Shown here in pieces: positions 60,744-64,000 of a DNA stretch of 64,000 nucleotides. A model generated the notes under the pieces. The model had not been told where the DNA came from, searched no databases, and saw nothing but the letters and a program-made list of their open reading frames with translations. Both the position numbers and the translations under genes were made by a program. The DNA is from Agarophyton chilense (Eukaryota > Rhodophyta > Florideophyceae > Gracilariales > Gracilariaceae): NCBI GenBank assembly GCA_030374765.1, contig JARGXX010000027.1:1148109-1212108 (forward strand). The letters run 5' to 3'. Numbering within the stretch: position 1 is the stretch's first letter; each line of letters begins with the position of its first letter.

Positions 60744-62474
60744 CTAATCTACAAGATCCACATGAAAGGTGTGTGTTTGTGGTTTTGGAACCCTGGGCCA
60801 ATGAGCGTAGTCGTTTCCATAGTCTATTAGCACTTCTTCTTCTCGCTCGATGGTTCGGGTGGCTACTATTGTGATAAGGTGGTAGTCTTGGATTCCTGAC
60901 TTTGAGTTTTTCAAAGTAGACGAAAGGCGCGCTACTACATTTGGTGTGCGAGGGTTGGGGAGTACCTTGTCCCGTAAGGCCTGAATGTCGAGGTCCTCTG
61001 GGCGGTATTGGGCATCATTGATGATTCCGCCAACACAGAACGGGGCAGGCGTGATCCACATGGAGTGGGTTCCACGGTCTCCCGGGGTGGGCAGTCTGAC
61101 AAAGTCCGGACCTGTCACTCGGATTTCCATGGAAGTGGAGTTGAAGCGCTCCACGGTGACGGCGAGCAAACCGTTGGCATACGAAGACTGTGTGGCGGAG
61201 CGTTTGGAGAGGTCGTGGTAGACGAGAGTTCCATAAAAGTAGCACACGGTGTCGCCTTCATTAAACTGGCGTGCGGCAAAGACCCCGTCTCCCGCCAAGG
61301 GGTGTCGGATGTCGGACTTTTTGGTATACACTCCATGGGCATACCCTTCTATGGCAAGTAACGTAGCCGGATCAATCTGAGTGAGAAGGCCCTGTTTCTC
61401 TCGCGGCCATTCATGCACCGGTTTAGTGCGGCAAACGGCTGCAAACTCACGGTCTTTCCACAAGTTGCAGAGAAAGGAAGCGAGCGGCGCAGGAAAAATT
61501 TGGTACTGTGGCAGACCGGGAGGCGCGGTCCAAAGGTATTTCGATCGCAGGTCCGTGTTCGGTAGTGAGCGAACTAGGCGACTGAACTTGGCGATGAGAT
61601 GGTGCGGCACTTCAATGTCGGTGCTGTTCTGTAAAACGGTTTTGATAAAGTGAACGACAGCATTGTGTTTTGCGTGAGCGTAACACACTGCGTCTTTCTC
61701 GCACCCCAAAAAGCGTCTGTGACCTGGGAGCTCCATGCACGCCAAAGCGGTGGAACCCGTTCCGGCAAATAAATCCACCACCATGTCGCCAGGCTGAGAA
61801 TAGCGGCTTATGAGTTCCTTGAGTAGAGCACGACTCTTCTGCTCCGGGCGTACTTTTTCAGTGACGGCGTTGTGATTGTTGGTGACAGAATGCAGGCGAT
61901 TCCAACGCAGGGTCTCGCCAGCGGCTAGTCCCGGCACGTTATCAATCACGTTCTTGTAAGCCGGGTAGCGAGAAGGAACGTAGTTGTAGTTGACGAGGTT
62001 TACGCGAGCCAGGTTTTCATCGTGAGTGAGCCCCGTTTTGATGCCGTGAATGGCGTACTCGGTGATGGGCAACGGCGACGTTCGCAGCCCGCGGTGGCTC
62101 CCAGTAGGATGGGAGGCGGCGCGGACGAAAACCAACGGCACAGGGTCCACCTTGAACAGCGCAGTATGGGACTCGGAAATGCTCTTGAAGCACGACAACC
62201 ACGGCCTGAACTGGCGAATGGAGCAAAAGAGAATAAAGTGGCCGCCAGGGCACATCAGCTCGCCAATAACCTGCGCCGTGCGCTTCATATCGTCTTGGGA
62301 AATGGCGTCGTGGTTGCTGTTGTGGCGGCCAGCTAAGGACCGAATGTTGTAAGGCGGGTCGGTGAGGACCAGTTGCACTGCTCCGACTGGAGATGAGGCG
62401 GTAGTTCGTTTGATAATATCCACCTGTACGAATTCTTTGAAATCGACACCGTAGAGGCGAATATGCTTTTCCAT
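60744..62474 (-). CDS. Beta-class DNA amino-methyltransferase fused to a SET domain
   Basis: 576 residues from the ATG at 62472-62474. The methyltransferase half has DPPY (39-42, catalytic motif IV), then KSRALLKELI before VVDLFAGTGST (motif I, 232-242), the IV-before-I order of beta-class N4-cytosine/N6-adenine DNA methylases. The second half is a SET domain (about 383-556): AGDGVFAARQFNEGD, GGIINDAQ in place of the usual NHS motif, and EEVLIDYGNDY near the end. SET domains methylate protein lysines, usually histones, so this protein may modify both DNA and chromatin. The frame stays open upstream of the ATG and joins, with a +1 shift, the long frame at 62480-64000, so I think both belong to one gene. 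It is on the same strand as, and upstream of, helicase copy 1. Intact otherwise, ending in TAG. Confidence 0.85.
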   Translation of the reverse strand: MEKHIRLYGVDFKEFVQVDIIKRTTASSPVGAVQLVLTDPPYNIRSLAGRHNSNHDAISQDDMKRTAQVIGELMCPGGHFILFCSIRQFRPWLSCFKSISESHTALFKVDPVPLVFVRAASHPTGSHRGLRTSPLPITEYAIHGIKTGLTHDENLARVNLVNYNYVPSRYPAYKNVIDNVPGLAAGETLRWNRLHSVTNNHNAVTEKVRPEQKSRALLKELISRYSQPGDMVVDLFAGTGSTALACMELPGHRRFLGCEKDAVCYAHAKHNAVVHFIKTVLQNSTDIEVPHHLIAKFSRLVRSLPNTDLRSKYLWTAPPGLPQYQIFPAPLASFLCNLWKDREFAAVCRTKPVHEWPREKQGLLTQIDPATLLAIEGYAHGVYTKKSDIRHPLAGDGVFAARQFNEGDTVCYFYGTLVYHDLSKRSATQSSYANGLLAVTVERFNSTSMEIRVTGPDFVRLPTPGDRGTHSMWITPAPFCVGGIINDAQYRPEDLDIQALRDKVLPNPRTPNVVARLSSTLKNSKSGIQDYHLITIVATRTIEREEEVLIDYGNDYAHWPRVPKPQTHTFHVDLVD

Positions 62475-64000
62475 TTCGTCCTCCGCCTCTTGTAGAGCGT
62501 TGAGAGTAGTAGTTTGGGTGAAGGAGTGCGGCGGGAGGACGCGAGTTTCGTTGACGTTGTAGGGAAGATTTGGGGGTTTGGGGAGGAGGTGAGGGACCAG
62601 CGGCGTTGGCGCGTTCCGACGACGACGGTAGTGGCGCTCCTGGATCAGGCGGAAGTTGCTGCTGTGACTCGTTCATAATGATGTCCACCAACTCGGCTTC
62701 TTTTTTGGCTATCTCCACGGCCGGGTTGAGGGGTTGGCCTGGAATAGGACCGACCATGGCCATTCGAATCGGGGTCCAAAGTGGCAGACCGAACGTCGTG
62801 AAGCGGTGAGGGTACACGTCGACGGTCGAGTTATACTCGAATTGCGTCAAAGATTGCCAGCGAGCGGTTTCATCCATTTCGTATAGGAAGTCGTTGAAAA
62901 GCAGGCGGTGAAGGTCGTTCAAAAATTCGGAAGCTAGCACGCGTAGATTGCGGTCAACCTCGTCGGTGTGGGACCAGGCGACGCTGTCCACTTCAGATTG
63001 GACTTTGGAAGGCTGTGCGTTCTTGGCAAATGTGGTAGTTTGCGATAAAGGGGCGTAGCCTTCGCCGCGGCGTTCGAGAGCGTGGTAGGTTAGGGTGTTG
63101 CTGTCGAACAAGATGTACGGAGCGAGCATGTGCTCCAGTGAGTCATACCCAAGATGGCGGCAGAACACATTCCAAGAGGTCACAAGCTTGTGCACGACAA
63201 ATGAAATTCGCTCGCACGTTTCGTGCTTAAAGTTTTGCAACGAAGGCAACATAGAGGTCGCGGTTGCAACGCCGGTATTGAGGCGTTGTTTCTTGGTCTG
63301 GCGCGATTTGAGTTTCTCGCGTTTGAGAGTGTAGATCATCGACAGATACAAAACCATTTCAAAACGAGATGCCTCAACGGTAGTGGAGAATCGTGAGCGA
63401 CTGTCCTTGGAAGTTTGCGACTGTGGAGGCAGAATGCGCGATTTGAGGAAGGACGACAAGAGAGCCGTTTTCGGAATGAGCAAGTCGACTTGACGGCTGG
63501 GGCGGCGCCGATTTGTAGGCGCATTGGAAGAACGAGCACTTGCACGGGTGGTACCATTACCAGCAGCAGAAGACGGTTGCTGCTCAGAAGTATTGCTTGA
63601 AGCTTGGATTTGGAGGTAGAGCTGGTACAAGTCCCTGAGACGCCGTCGTCTTTTGCTACCATCGTCGAGGTCCACACATCTGGCCATGAGGTACACCTGA
63701 GAAAAGTAGTTGTTTTTGAGGAGGCTGTGTTGTATCTCCGTGTTGTTGTACTTGCCGTGCTTTTCAGATGGCACGACCAAGGAGCAAACTTCCTCTGCAG
63801 CTGGCAGAGAGCCTCGGTTCTGAACTGCGAAGTAGACCAAGTCCAGGTACTGGAGCGCGCGGGCGTTGGGATCATCGGGGCGCATGCGGGCGTACGCGTC
63901 GCGCAGCGGCAAGAACAAACCAATGAGGACCTTCGGTGGTGACCATCTTGTAAGACGGAACTTGGAGAGATATTCGAAGTGTCGGTGGAGAAGGCTGGGG
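62475..64000 (-). CDS. N-terminal part of the methyltransferase-SET gene (or separate gene), runs off the window
   Basis: The frame is open from the right edge, so the start codon is outside the window. It encodes over 450 residues of mixed alpha-helical sequence with a Ser/Thr-rich insert (near 63530-63600) and a Pro/Ser-rich linker (about 62560-62660). Nothing matches a domain I know. The annotated frame continues to 62017 but below about 62480 it is only the shadow of the methyltransferase. Within 62480-62690 both frames are open, and moving +1 enters the methyltransferase frame with good protein-like sequence (NLPYNVNETRVLPPHSF). A one-base indel, an assembly error in the C-runs, or a programmed shift would link them. 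Confidence 0.7.

Noticed and set aside
62017-62474. Last ~150 residues of the upstream frame overlapping the methyltransferase
   Set aside because: It is the shadow of the methyltransferase coding frame (Arg/Pro/Gln-rich, no constraint visible).

Overview
The window is nuclear DNA from a eukaryote with few introns, and most of it is transposable-element sequence. My best guess is a red alga. The pointers are long intronless genes, an AA15-type copper monooxygenase, a chromodomain Ty3/gypsy element, a Copia element primed from the middle of initiator tRNA-Met, and fungal-type OrsD/RecQ helicases outside an obviously fungal setting. An oomycete is the main alternative. Nothing looks bacterial.

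Layout. 1-1430 is the end of a non-LTR retrotransposon ORF2 (RNase H). 2072-3604 is an unrecognised broken gene with a likely GT-AG intron. 4275-4847 is a degenerate solo LTR. 5155-5418 is a fold-back repeat, followed by AT-rich non-coding DNA. 8821-10459 is a SANT/Myb-like (DUF6818-like) gene broken by stops and split by a solo LTR with a perfect 5-bp target duplication. 11970-24687 is a complete but decayed Ty3/gypsy chromovirus with a target duplication. It carries an antisense reading frame between pol and the 3' LTR and two nested solo LTRs. 26128-30897 is a complete but decayed Copia element on the minus strand. 30971-34351 is a long decayed gene of unknown type. 35659-36927 is an intact secreted AA15-like lytic polysaccharide monooxygenase.

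From about 37.8 kb to the right edge the character changes. Four copies of a gene for a tyrosine-recombinase-like domain fused to a RecQ-type helicase lie head to tail on the minus strand (about 39.9-42.6, 43.9-46.7, 48.8-51.8 and 54.2-59.8 kb). Only the rightmost is full length. The other three keep their 3' ends and have lost their 5' ends. Between them lie short-motif arrays with a shared core, two tandemly doubled 0.8 kb units, and TTTAGGGG-like telomere-type repeats. Upstream of the full-length copy, on the same strand, is a gene for an amino-methyltransferase fused to a SET domain, with a long N-terminal region running off the window. The arrangement (3' ends inward, 5' truncations outward, G-rich telomere-like strand pointing right) resembles serial addition of elements to a chromosome end. 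I regard it as the candidate undescribed system here.

One mutational theme crosses the window. In-frame stops inside otherwise readable decayed frames are overwhelmingly TAG, as expected from C-to-T change in CAG (or its complement in TGG). This suggests a RIP-like or non-CpG-methylation decay process. Both intact-looking genes at the right end also contain one +1 frame change in a C-rich linker.
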